In this document: positions 1 through 10,013 of the stretch, in pieces
Position numbering within the stretch: the first letter of the stretch is position 1
Layout of the letters: every line of letters begins with the position of its first letter
Assembly: GCF_022539505.1 (NCBI RefSeq)
Contig: NC_061508.1
Location: 90,561,276 to 90,625,275 of the forward strand
DNA length: 64,000 bases
Reading direction: 5' to 3'
DNA from: Lolium rigidum
Lineage: Eukaryota; Streptophyta; Magnoliopsida; Poales; Poaceae
Translations under genes and position numbers: made by a program
The notes under the pieces: model-generated
Databases searched by the model: none
What the model was told of the DNA's origin: nothing
The model's input: only the letters and a program-made list of their open reading frames with translations

Positions 1-814
1 GAAGAAGTGGAGATGGATCGATGGATGGGAGGAAAGATTGTATAGTTTTGCTAGCTGTGACGTTGCTGTATACTACACCCCAACCATACCCATGCCCATG
101 TTCATGTTCATGTTCATACAAACTTCCCAATAGCGCTCTGCTACAAACTCTAGGCTGTAGCAGTAGCACCCTCTGATTTTAACTCCATCGCTCACCCTCC
201 AATCATCATCACCAATAAAATGTTTTGCCTGGCTTTGCTTCTTAATTTGCGGCCAGGCTCTTTTGCAGCAATATGTTTTGGGTTTGACGATGAGCTCAGG
301 TGACTGTGTTGACAGTAAAAGGCAGTGAGATTATCATTTGTGCGCATTTCTTTTCCTCTGGTAGGGCCGCAGCTAGTCGGCAGAAAGGTTGGCCGGTGAG
401 TTCACGGAACAACGAACAAAGAAGAGGTCCAATGAACGGATGAGAACGCCTGGTTTGTTGCGAATAATGGTCGTTGTCTTGTGTACTCCCATGCCTATCA
501 CCATTCTCAGCCAGAAAACTATGGGCGCAACGCGCGCAATGGGAGCCCAGCAGGCTCCAAGAATATGGCGCTGTGGTTTTTCCTCCTTTTCCTCCATGCT
601 CAGTTGAATAGAGTATTTTCTTCTCAAAAAAAAGTTGAATAGAGTATTTATTTATATATACATATATGGGGCTGTGGTTTTTTTGCCCTTTTCGTCCATG
701 CTCTTTCGATCCTTCTGGTAGTGTTAGTTATCTCGGCATGAAAAGGGTAGGAAAAAGTTGATGGATCGATGTGGGCGCCAATCGTGAAAGCAGCTTGCAT
801 CCATCACACGGAAC
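1..814. other. Gene-free flank with a small local duplication
   Basis: I recognise no gene here. The short open frames have no family resemblance that I can name. One local imperfect duplication is visible: a segment reading roughly GCTGTGGTTTTT and ending CCATGCTC occurs near 571-602 and again near 669-702. Between them AGTTGAATAGAGTATTT occurs twice (about 602-618 and 634-650). Tentative: an eroded repeat. Confidence 0.4.
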
Positions 815-1955
815 GGCACAAAATCTTTGTTTTCTGCAGAGATGGGGATAGCCGACGAAAAGATGTGGCGGGCAGGGAAAGAGCTGTACCGGGGACAAAA
901 TGCCCTGCCTGCTCGTGAAACCAACGGTGGACGCCTGAAATACAAATCTGTTCAAAAGGTTTTTTAAAAGTTTTATTTTGGTATGTTTTTCTGCATAGCT
1001 GATTTGTGGGTTTTATTTGCTTTTTAAATGAAGACAAGAAAAAAACAAGGCAAAACCATGCAACAATAACCAACACAGGGCCATGCCCACTCATACAATG
1101 TGGCCAAGCCCACTCCAGACCTGAGAACAAACAAGGATCACGACCCTCCAATGTAGATAAATATAAATCGTTTCTAAAAAAAAGATAAATAAATCAACCC
1201 TTGGAGGAGCTCCGCCAAAGCTATGCCGACTACCAGCATCGAGGGCAACCTCATCGTCCACACGACACGAGATGGATGCTTTCAACACTGAAATTTTCGA
1301 GGACGTTGCCCCGACATCTAGCTGCTCCGCCACGCTCAGCAGACCTCCAATACCATCTTCAGAGGCCGCTGCCCCTATGTACCACTTCTCGCTTTGGAGT
1401 CGTGGTCTCGCTTTGTAGCCACGACTCCGCATGATCTAGACCCAAGGTTCACACGACAAACTTCTCGCAAACCACGACCATCGCACCAACATTCGGGGTC
1501 GCCACTCTGTCATAACATGAAGTGAAGCAACCTTCGCTGAGGCGCGTCGACCGGGCCGACAACCTCGGCGCAATAGTGACACAAGAATGATGCCCAAGCC
1601 ATTGAAGAAACTACACCGTCCCATGAAACTGTTGCCCCACCCTCAATGCCCAAAGCCATGTAGGCGTCGTCGTTGGATCTTCTCCTTTCCTAGAGGCCAC
1701 CATCATCGGCACCGAGCAAAGTTTTCGCTCGGATCTTCTCCTTTCCTAGAGAAAATGCTTGCTAGGATGGAACTCGAAAGGTCCCATGCCCAGGGAGCTA
1801 AGCAAGTCGTGTCACAGATCTCCGCCGTCGATCCATAAGCACAACATTGCAGCATCGATCTAGAGCCACGCCTCAAGCTGCGAAGAACGCTGCCACACAT
1901 CCACGACAATCGGATCCGCACATGACCAAGATCCTTCGTGCTTGGCCGCTATGAC
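815..1955. repeat. Copy 1 of an unidentified duplicated block
   Basis: Two parts of this stretch recur downstream. The part at about 815-890, containing TTTGTTTTCTGCAGAGATGG, matches 2112-2180. The part at about 1451-1955 matches 2186-2681 and then continues at 14162-14258. The middle of copy 1 (about 890-1450) has no counterpart in copy 2. The block is GC-rich in places, with short open frames on both strands but no protein domain I can name. It is useful because it preserves the uninterrupted version of the site into which CACTA-1 inserted. Confidence 0.7.
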
Positions 1956-2111
1956 AACTAAAACTTCAAATGTACGTAGCCTGGCAGTGGCGGAGATTGA
2001 TAGAAAAAGCTGGGCGGACCAACTAAAAGAGCACATATTTTTTTAATTGACAAACTAAAAATTAGAGAAAATGAGTGCAAAAATCATGTTATCAAATTAA
2101 CAACTATGAAT

Positions 2112-2681
2112 TTGGCACGAAATCTTTGTTTTCTGCAGACATGGGGATAGCCGACGCAAAGAAGTGACGGGCAAAGCATGGCAAACTTCTCGCAAACCAC
2201 GGCCGTCGCACCAACATTTGGGGTCACCGCTCCGTCATAAAGTCAAACAATCTCCGCTAAGGCGTTGCGATCGGGCCGACAGCCTTGTCGCACTAGTGAC
2301 ACAAGAATGACGCCCAAGCCATGGAAGCAACTGCACCACCCTATGAAACTGCTGCCCCACCTCGACGCCCAATCTAGACGGCTGTTGGCACTCCAGCTAA
2401 CTAAAACTTGGTTTTTTACCTGTAGAGTCCAAGCCATACTCATTTGAAGATGAAGCAAAGCTCGATGACGGTGCCTTTAAGAAGGAAAACAATGCACGTA
2501 GAGGCTACCATCATCGGCGTCGACAACAGGTCCAAGGCAAAGCTTTCACTCGGATCTTCTCCTCTCGTAGAGAAAAGGCTCGCTAGAATGGAACATCCGA
2601 AAGAGTCCATGCCCACAGAGCTAAGCAAGTCATGCCGTAGATCTCCATCGTCGATCCCCAAGCACAAGATTGCAGCATCCA
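2112..2681. repeat. Copy 2 of the duplicated block, left part (split by CACTA-1)
   Basis: This is the left half of the second block copy. It ends at GCAGCATCCA, directly before the CACTA-1 terminus. It resumes at 14162, where CCAGAGCACCGCCTCAAGC parallels copy 1 around 1860-1880. The join lines up with copy 1 apart from substitutions and short indels, so the break is a clean transposon insertion. No function can be assigned to the block. Confidence 0.7.
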
Positions 2682-2705
2682 CACTAGTAGAAAACCTCTC
2701 ATCCA

Positions 2706-2935
2706 TCTAAGCTATTGGTACCGGTTCCCTTACGAACCGGTACCAATGGGGCCATTTGTACCGGTTTGAGGGCTCAGGTGGGCGAGGAGCTTTGGTACCG
2801 GTTTGGGAGGGGCTTTCGTACCGGTTCGTGTTAGGAACCGGTACGAAAGGTCTTCGGCCAAAATTCAGACGCGTGGTGGGGCCCGGGCTGGACCTTTGGT
2901 ACCGGTTCTTAACACGAACCGGTACCAAAGGGTAC
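2706..2935. repeat. Left subterminal palindromic repeats of CACTA-1
   Basis: Several inverted units share the core GGTACCGGTTC or CGTACCGGTTC. Examples are 2712-2746 (ATTGGTACCGGTTC with its inverse), 2815-2847 (CTTTCGTACCGGTTCGTG with its inverse) and 2893-2931. In CACTA elements, subterminal repeats of this kind bind the TNPA-type protein and bring the ends together (family knowledge). They lie immediately upstream of the TNP2 leader, so a promoter role is also plausible. Confidence 0.85.
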
Positions 2936-3470
2936 CAGACTATATCAATCGCCCAGATCCCTTCCCGAGCCCCTGCATGCTGGCTCTCATTTTTTCTTCT
3001 TCCTCACACTCTAAATTTTTCTCCACCTCTCACACTCCAATAATCTTTATTTTTCTCCACCATTTTAACAAGATTAACGACCTCCATCTATCCAAGGGTT
3101 AGCAATATCATCCTTTCTTCCGGCGTTCCTAATTTAGCTCATTTCTTTGATAGTTTAACTCGTACTATTTTTCTAGTGCTAGCAAGGTGTTTGATGAAAT
3201 GCCTTAGTTAGGGATTTTACTTTTTTATAATCAATTTGAGCTGAAATTATGGTATATTTTGTAGGTTTTAATTAGTATCATCCCCGTCCTCACCGTCGTC
3301 GATCGCTAGCGTCGTCCCCTAGCCGGCACCGTACAACCTCGGTGAGCCTCTTCTTTTTTATAAAAAAAACTTAGTTTTATGTGATGAACTTGAATATTAA
3401 TTAAGTTGGTCACTCATATATCCATGATGTTGTGTACTTAATGATTTTTGATATACATATAAAATGCGAG

Positions 3471-6400
3471 ATGAGTCGACAATGGATGTACGGTGACCGG
3501 TGCCATCCCGAGTTCATTATCGGCATGCATTATTTTCTCAACGTGGCTGAGGCAAACAGGCGATCGAATGGTTTCATGTATTGTCCATGTAGTTCCTGTA
3601 AGAATATGAAGGATTACTCTACCTCGAAGACCCTTCACGTCCACCTGCTGGAGAATGGTTTCATGCCCAGACTATAATTGTTGGACCAAGCACGGAGAAA
3701 GAGGGGTTATATTGGAAGACAACGAAGAAGAAGAGGATAGTGACAACTATCCCTTATTCACCGAAGACGGTGGTAGTAGAATGGGGGAAGACGAAGGCTG
3801 AAGAAGAGCTCATTTTCGATGAGCCGATTTTTGATGACCCGGATGACGATTTGGGTCGGGCCATTCTTGATGCGAAGATGAACTGCGGAAATGAAAAGGA
3901 GAGGTTGAAGTTGGAGAAAATGTTAGAGGATCACAACAAACTGTTGTACCCAAATTGCGAAAATGGTCGGAAAAAGTTGGGTACCACGTTGGAATTCTTT
4001 GCGGTGGAAGGCGAGAGAATGGTACTTCGACAAGGGATTTGAAAAGTTGCTTGAAAATAATAAAGAAGATGCTTCCGGGGAGAACGTGTTGCCCTCTAGC
4101 ACGTACGAAGCAAAGAAGGTTGTACGCCCTCTAGGATTAGAGGTGCGGAAGATACATGCATGCATCAATGACTGCATCCTCTACCGCGGGAGTACGAGAA
4201 TTTGAATGCATGCCCGGTATGTAGTGCATTGAGGTATAAGATCGGGCGAGATGACCACTGGCGATGTTGAGGGTGAGTCCACCCCCGGGAAGAGGGTTCC
4301 TGCGAAGGTGATGTGGTATGCTCCTATAATACCACGGTTGAAACGTTTGTTCCAGGAACAAAGAGCATGCCAAGTTGTTGCGATGGCACAAAGAGGACCG
4401 TAAGAAAGATGTGATCTTTGAGACACCCCGCGACGGGTCGCGGTGGAGAAAAATCGACGGAGAGTTCAAGTCATTTTCGGATGACGCAAGGAACTTAAGA
4501 TTTGGTCTAAGTACGGATGGCTTTAATCCTTTCGGGGAGCGAGCTCCAGTCCATAGCACCTGGCCGGTGACTCTATGTATCTATAACCTTCCTCCTTGGT
4601 TGTGCATGAAGCGGAAGTTCATTATGATGCCGGTGCTCATCCGGGGCCCGAAGCAACCCGGCAACGACATTGATGTGTACACGAGGCCATTGGTTGAAGA
4701 ACTTTTAGAGTTGTGGCGTGACGAAGGTGTACCTGTGTGGGATGAGCACGAACAAAAGGAATTTAACCTACGAGCGTTGTTATTTGTAACCATCAATGAT
4801 TGGCCTGCTCTTGGTAACATTTCGGGCGAGTCAAACAAGGGATACAATGCATGCACACACTTGTTTAGGTGAGGCTGATAGTATTTATTTGGGAAACAAG
4901 AATGTGTACACGGGGCATCGTCGATTTCTTCCAAAACAACATCACGTAAGAAAGAGAGGAAAGCATTTCGGAGGTGAGGCGGATAACCGAACCAAGCCTA
5001 CCCGCCCTAATGGGGAAGTTATATATGATATGGTCAAGGATTTAGAAGTGATCTTTGGAAAGGGTCCCGGCGGACAATCTGTTCCGCATGATGTTGACGG
5101 ACACGTACCCATGTGGAAGAAGAAGTCGATATTTTGGGAGCTACCCTCTTGGAAATTCTTAGAGGTTCACTCGCAATCGACGTGATGCACGTGACGAAAA
5201 ATCTTTGCGTGAACCTGCTAAACTTCTTGGGCGTGTATGGGAAGACAAAAGATACACCGGATGCACGGCAGGACCGACAAAGTATCCACGAAGGAAACAA
5301 CCTCGAATCCGGAGAAGTATCAAGGTCCTGCCAGCTATGCTCTTACCAAAGAGGAGAAGGAGATCTTTTTTGAAGTCTCGAGTAGCATCAAGGTCCCGTC
5401 CGGCTTCTCGTCGAATATAAAGGGAATAATAAACATGTCGGAGAAAAAGTTTCAAAACCTAAAGTCTCATGACCGCCACGTGATTATGACACAATTACTT
5501 CCGGTTGCATTGAGGGGGCTTACGCGGAAAATGTTCGAGTACCCATTGTGAAGCTATGTGCGTTCCTCAATGCAATTTCTCGAAGGTGATCAATCCACTT
5601 ACTCTACAAAATTTACGAAGGATGTGGTCCAATGTCTAGTCGGCTTCGAGTTGGTGTTCCCACCATCCTTCTTCAATATTATGACACATCTCCTAGTTCA
5701 CCAGTCGAAGAGATTGGCGTTCTCGGTCTGTATTTCTACACAACATGTTCCCCTTTGAGAGATTCATGGGAGTCTTAAAGAAGTACGTTCATAACCGTGC
5801 TAGGCCGGAAGGAAGCATCTCCAAGGGCTATGGAACAGAGGAGGTCATTGAGTTTTGTGTTGACTTTATTCCCGACCTTAAGCCGATCGGTGTTCCTGAA
5901 TCGCGCTATGAGGGGAGACTGCGTGGAAAAGGCACGCTAGGAAAGAAATCAGCAACGTGTATGGACGGACATTCTTTCACTCAAGCACACTACACGGTTC
6001 TACTTAATTCCATCTTGGTGGCTCCGTACAAAGAGGAACACAAGGAGATCTTACGCTCTAAATACCGGAGCAACGTGAAGATTGGATTGATGGAGAACAC
6101 ATGAAGACTTTCGGCGGTTGGTTGCAAACACGTCTCATGAATGTCACCAGATGACGAGCAGCTGTACTTGTTGGCCAAGCAACCATCTTCTACTATATCG
6201 ACTTTTCAAAGGTACGAGATTAATGGGAACACATTTTACACTTTGGCCCAAGACAAAAAGAGCACCAACCAAAACAGTGGTGTCCGCTTTGATGCGAGAA
6301 GATGGCAATGGGAACAAGGTCACATATTATGGGTACATAGAGGAGATATGGGAACTTGACTATGGACCTAATTTCAAGGTCCCTTTGTTCCGGTGTAAAT

Positions 6401-6806
6401 GGTTCAACTCTGAAAGACGGAGTACGGAGTAGACCCGCGGTACGGAATGACTACGGTGGATTTCAAGAATCTTGGGTACGACACCGAACCATTCGTCCTA
6501 GCCGATGAAGTGGCTCGGGTTTTTTATGTGAAGGATATGTCTAGCAAACCGAAAAAAAGAAAAGAAATGCAAGAGGACACATCATACGATGAGCCAAAGC
6601 GGCACATAGTTCTTTCGGGAAAAGAAACATCGTGGGAGTAGAGGACAAGACAGACATGTCGAGAAGATTATAATAAGTTTGACGATATTCCACCCTTCAA
6701 GGTAAAAATTGACCCAAGCATCATCTTAAACAATGAAGATTGTCCATGGTTGCGTCACGATAAGAAGAAAGGGAAACGAGCGAAGAAAACTCGGAAGACT
6801 AGCTAG
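3471..6806 (+). pseudogene. TNP2: TNP2-type CACTA transposase, frameshifted
   Basis: This encodes the DDE-type transposase that cuts CACTA ends. The chosen start is the ATG of MSRQWMYGDR, the usual opening of the transposase-associated domain, followed by the Cys-rich stretch YCPCSSCKN. The core Transposase_21 domain is clear at about 4500-4860: TDGFNPFGERAPVHSTW, YNLPPWLCMKRKF, RGPKQPGNDIDVY and TINDWPALGNISG. Further on come DVMHVTKNLCVNLL, the segment MFPFERFMGVLKKYVHNRAR (DUF4218-like) and YGYIEEIWELDYG with FKVPLFRCKWFN (DUF4216-like). The last codons, NNEDCPWLRHDKKKGKR and a short Lys-rich tail, end at the TAG at 6804-6806. The reading frame changes many times between 3680 and 6640, more than introns alone would explain, so I call it a pseudogene. 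Confidence 0.9.
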
Positions 6807-6922
6807 CTACATATAGGGATCATAACTTGTGTATCTCAATATGGAAATCACTTTTGTGTAATGATGTTACTGTATGTAAGATATTAACAATGGAGATGGT
6901 TGGCTTGTTTTACTAGTTAAGT

Positions 6923-7180
6923 CACGGGCTTGCGGGGAAATTTTCCGAGGCGGAACTTCCGAATATGCCATATATAGGGCATGTGCACCAAGGGCATATT
7001 CGAGAAGTTCCGCCACGGAGATTTCCCAACCCTTTCCCCAACATTTGTTAGAGGAGATGGAGTCTTCCACGGGCTTGCAGGGAAATTTTTCCCAGGCGGA
7101 ACTTCCGAAGATGCCATAGGGCGTGTGCACCAAGGGCATCTTCGACAAGTTCCGCCACGGGAGATTTCCCAACCCTTTCC
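6923..7180. repeat. Two tandem foldback (hairpin) units downstream of TNP2
   Basis: Unit 1 (about 6923-7040) and unit 2 (about 7068-7180) are diverged copies of one imperfect inverted repeat. The inner arms are 6949-6969 with 6993-7014, and 7095-7115 with 7135-7156. Unit 1 pairs GAATATGCC with GGCATATTC, and unit 2 pairs GAAGATGCC with GGCATCTTC, so the difference is matched on both arms. Pairing extends outward through GGGGAAATTTTCC and GGAGATTTCCC. No protein is evident. A transcript could fold into two hairpins of roughly 110 nt. Confidence 0.8.
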
Positions 7181-7269
7181 TCCATCCATGGTGATGAAAC
7201 TCTCCATCCATGTTGGCTTGTTGAGCTGCTTCCCATGGTGTATCGATGCTCCTTTTATAGGCAGAGCGT

Positions 7270-7520
7270 CCTTATCCTGCCGACGGCTTTAGTACCGGTT
7301 GTAGACACGAACCGGTACTAAAGGTTACCCACGCGTCCTTATCCCACCGACGGAGCGTCGTGCGCTACATACTTTATCTCATCGAGCGGGGCGTCCTTAT
7401 CCTGCCGACGGCTTTAGTACCGGTTGCACCCACCAACCGGTACTAAAGGTTACCCACGCGTCCTTATCCTGCCGACGGCTTTAGTACCGGTTGCACCCAC
7501 CAACCGGTACTAAAGGTTTG
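7270..7520. repeat. Internal palindrome cluster of CACTA-1 (part 1)
   Basis: Three palindromic units with core TTTAGTACCGGTTG and inverse CCGGTACTAAAG lie at about 7287-7323, 7411-7448 and 7478-7515. They are linked by the repeated phrase GCGTCCTTATCCTGCCGACG. They have the same architecture as the subterminal repeats but lie far from either end. They sit directly upstream of a TATA box at 7600 and a small ORF. A promoter or protein-binding role is inferred from position only. Confidence 0.8.
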
Positions 7521-7598
7521 CCTCGATCTGTCTTCCCGCCTATTTTCTTCCCGCGCTTTCCACCGGTTCCCGCCTCTTGTCTTCCCGCCATTTTTTCA

Positions 7599-7608
7599 CT
7601 ATATATAT
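7599..7608 (+). promoter_or_regulatory. TATA box for the small CACTA-1 gene
   Basis: CTATATATATG lies about 70 bp upstream of the ATG at 7676 and downstream of the palindrome cluster. An AATAAAA polyadenylation-type signal at about 8278-8284 closes the unit. Together they mark 7.6-8.3 kb as a separate transcription unit inside the transposon. Confidence 0.55.
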
Positions 7609-7675
7609 GTAGGCTTGGCCACCATTTACATATCACATCTAGACTCATATCCGCAAACCTCATCATTCTCTCCCA

Positions 7676-8281
7676 TGGCTTCCATCGCATCTCTAACCCC
7701 CGGGAGGCGGAGGCGCTTTGCGCCTCGAACTACCCCTGCCCGCCGGGCTACCGCGTCCCGACCGGCTGGTTGCTAAGCGTCGGAGGCGTACCGGTCCCTC
7801 CAGGTCCCTCTAGGTGTGGCGCGCGAGATGGCCATCACGAACCACTACTACTTCGAGCTCACGCCGGAGCAGCGGAGGAATCCCCGGTGGCATCCCGACT
7901 ACGGCCCGACTTGGGAAAGCTTCTTCATCAATCGGCGTGAGAGGGCGCTTGCCGAGCACGAGGAGGGCGGCCCGCCTCCTCCGAACTTCAACGAGGCCGG
8001 CCGTCGGGCTGTGGTGGCGCGGCCGGACTCTCCAGGGCGTCATGGCCTACCGTGGCCCCCGCCTGCGCTACCCTCGGTCCCGGCCCACGCGTGCTCACCC
8101 GCCGACGTTCGAGTACCGCGACCCCGATGCCGGCGACGATGATGACGGCGACTACGACGACTACGGTGGCGAGTACTACGGGGCTAGGCGGGAGTATGAC
8201 CGAATGACTCCCGGTAGAATTTGGTCATGTATCTTTAATTTTCAGTTAAGCTATGTACTTTTAATTCGAGTTCAATCGTAA
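7676..8281 (+). pseudogene. Broken member of a repeated plant ORF family (copy i)
   Basis: Function unknown. The ATG at 7676 is in a good position relative to the TATA box, but the conserved protein must be read through three frames. The pieces are YPCPPGYRVPTGW (about 7725-7770), TPEQRRNPRWHPDYGPTW followed by ESFFINRRERALAEHEEGG (about 7860-7970), and WWRGRTLQGVMAYRG (about 8010-8060), ending in an Asp/Tyr/Gly-rich acidic tail. The same order of motifs appears in the ORFs at 32955-34111 and 35355-36422. At least three frameshifts are needed, so it is a pseudogene. It sits between TNP2 and the second CACTA gene as a possible third gene or a captured one. Confidence 0.65.
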
Positions 8282-8387
8282 TAAAATTTCATTCCCGCCC
8301 TTTCTTTTCCGCGCGGCGTCGTGGCGGGAAAGTTTCACGCGCGACGTCGGGGCGGGAAAGTTTCCTGTGCGGACGGCGTCGTGGCGA

Positions 8388-8715
8388 GAGTAAAGAAAAG
8401 AAATAGAATAGAGAAAAGAAATAGAAAAGAAAAACAAAAGCAATAGAAAAAATAAATAGAAAAGAAATAGAAAAGAAAGGAAAAGAAAAGTAATAGAAAA
8501 AATAAATAGAAAAAATAAATAGAAAATAAAGAAAAAGAAACAGGAATAGAAAAGAAACAGAAAAAAAAGAAAAGCAATAGAAAAAAGAAATAGAAAATAA
8601 AAAGTAAAGAAACAGAAAATAAAAAGAAAAGAAACGCCCACAGCAAAAGAAACAGGAAAGAAAAAGAAAAGAAAAAGAAAAACAAAAGAAACAGCAAAAG
8701 AAAAACAAAAAAAAA
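8388..8715. repeat. Purine-only low-complexity tract
   Basis: About 330 bases consist almost entirely of A and G with occasional T or C, built from units such as AAAAGAAATAG and AATAAATAG. The open frames on the minus strand rich in Phe, Leu and Ser are an artefact of this composition and are not genes. The tract separates the small ORF from the next palindrome pair. Confidence 0.85.
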
Positions 8716-8795
8716 CCTTTGGTACCGGTTGGTACCACCAACCGTACGAAAGACCTTTACGTACCGGTTGGTGGTACCAACCAGTACCAAGGTGG
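8716..8795. repeat. Internal palindrome cluster of CACTA-1 (part 2)
   Basis: The stretch reads TTTGGTACCGGTTGGTACC, then the partly inverse CCAACCGTACGAAAG, then TACGTACCGGTTGGTGG with CCAACCAGTACCAAGG. These are again subterminal-type repeats. They lie about 30 bp upstream of the GC-rich leader of the second gene, which is where a promoter would be expected. Confidence 0.75.
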
Positions 8796-8814
8796 TTCCC
8801 CTAGTTAGGGACTT

Positions 8815-10001
8815 AGCGCGGGCGGTTTTCCTTCTTCTTCCCCAAATTCCTTCGCAGAGAGCTCGCGCGCCAGACCCAATTTTCTTCGCAGCCGACGCCG
8901 ACTCCGTCATCGCCGTCGCCGTAGCGGCCGCCCTCGCCGTAGCCGCCGCCGTCGCCCTCACTGAAGCCGCCGCCGTCGTCGCCGCGTCGCCCGCGCCGCT
9001 CCACCTCTCCCCGCCGCCGTCGCCCTCACCGAGGTGAGCACCCGGCCCCTCCTCTCCCTCCTCGCCTCCTCGCCTCCCCCGCGTCGCCTCCCCGGCCGGC
9101 GCGCCTCGCCGGGAGGAGCCCGCGCGCGCGTCGGCTGCCGCGCCACGGTCGCCGCCGGCCTCCCCCTCACGCACGCCCGCAGGGTGTTCGACGAAGTGCC
9201 CTGCCCGTGCCGCTGCGCCTGCCGTGCGCCTGCCCGTGCCGCTGCGCCGCCGTGCGCCTGCCCCGTGCCGGCTGCGCTGCCCTCGCCCGTGTGCCGCTGC
9301 CCTGCCCTGCCGTGCGCGCGTGGCCGTGCCCGTGCTGCTGCCTTGCCGTGCGCCTGCCCGTGCCGCTGCCCCCTGCCCTGCCGTGCGCCGTGGCCGTGCC
9401 GCTGCCACCGCCCACGGACACCGCCGCCTGTAGCGCGAGGACACGCCGCCGCCCGTAGCGCGAGGACGCCGCCACCGTGCGGATGATGCGAGGGACGACA
9501 TATGGTGGAGCCGCCGCGGCGGCGCCTGGAGAAGATAGCCTTGCCCGGGTGGAGCGGGTTTTTGTTTGGTCGGCGGTGTCGTCGTCGCTGAAGGCATTGG
9601 CCGAGGAGTGGCTCATGGTGTGGTGATATAATAATAGTGATGTTCGTCGTCGCAGAAAATAAGTTCACAGCTCCAACTATCATATGTGCACTGGATAGTC
9701 CTACATATGGTTCTTAGAAGATCGCTCCAACTTTTCAAAACCAGCGACACCCCAAGGACTGATCCTCTTACAAAACAAATATGGAAAATCTATTTGTCGG
9801 GGTCATGGCTCTCATAGCGTCGTGAGCCGGCGGTGATCCTGCCGACTGGCCTCTTGTTGGAATTTTGTATTTTTTCTAGTTTGAAACACTATGGTAGTTT
9901 TATATTGGGAAGTTTAGTGAACCCTTGCACACTCTTCTAATCTGTTATATATATGATCATGACATGATGAATGAAATACAATTGTTTTCTTAATTTTGTA
10001 G
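8815..10001 (+). other. GC-rich 5' leader and first intron of the CACTA-1 second gene
   Basis: From about 8815 the sequence becomes a CpG-rich leader made of GCC and GTC triplet runs. It ends in a good splice donor, CACCGAG|GTGAGC, at 9033/9034. A matching acceptor, TTTTGTAG, ends at 10001, 12 bp before the ATG at 10014. The intron contains a GC minisatellite (about 9190-9420) of repeats such as CCGTGCCGCTGC and GTGCGCCTGCC. Long open frames here on both strands are composition artefacts. The remainder (9610-9990) is AT-richer intron with nothing recognisable. Confidence 0.6.
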
Positions 10002-10013
10002 TGACATTGAGGT

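Noticed and set aside
1985..2050. CAGTGGCGGAG at 1985 as a hAT-type terminus
   Set aside because: The end motif resembles a common grass element, but no right end or 8-bp duplication could be found.
8261..9683. Long minus-strand open frames (up to 420 codons) rich in Phe/Leu or Arg/Ala
   Set aside because: They arise from the purine-only tract and the CpG-rich minisatellite. No domain, no codon structure, and all frames are open because of composition.
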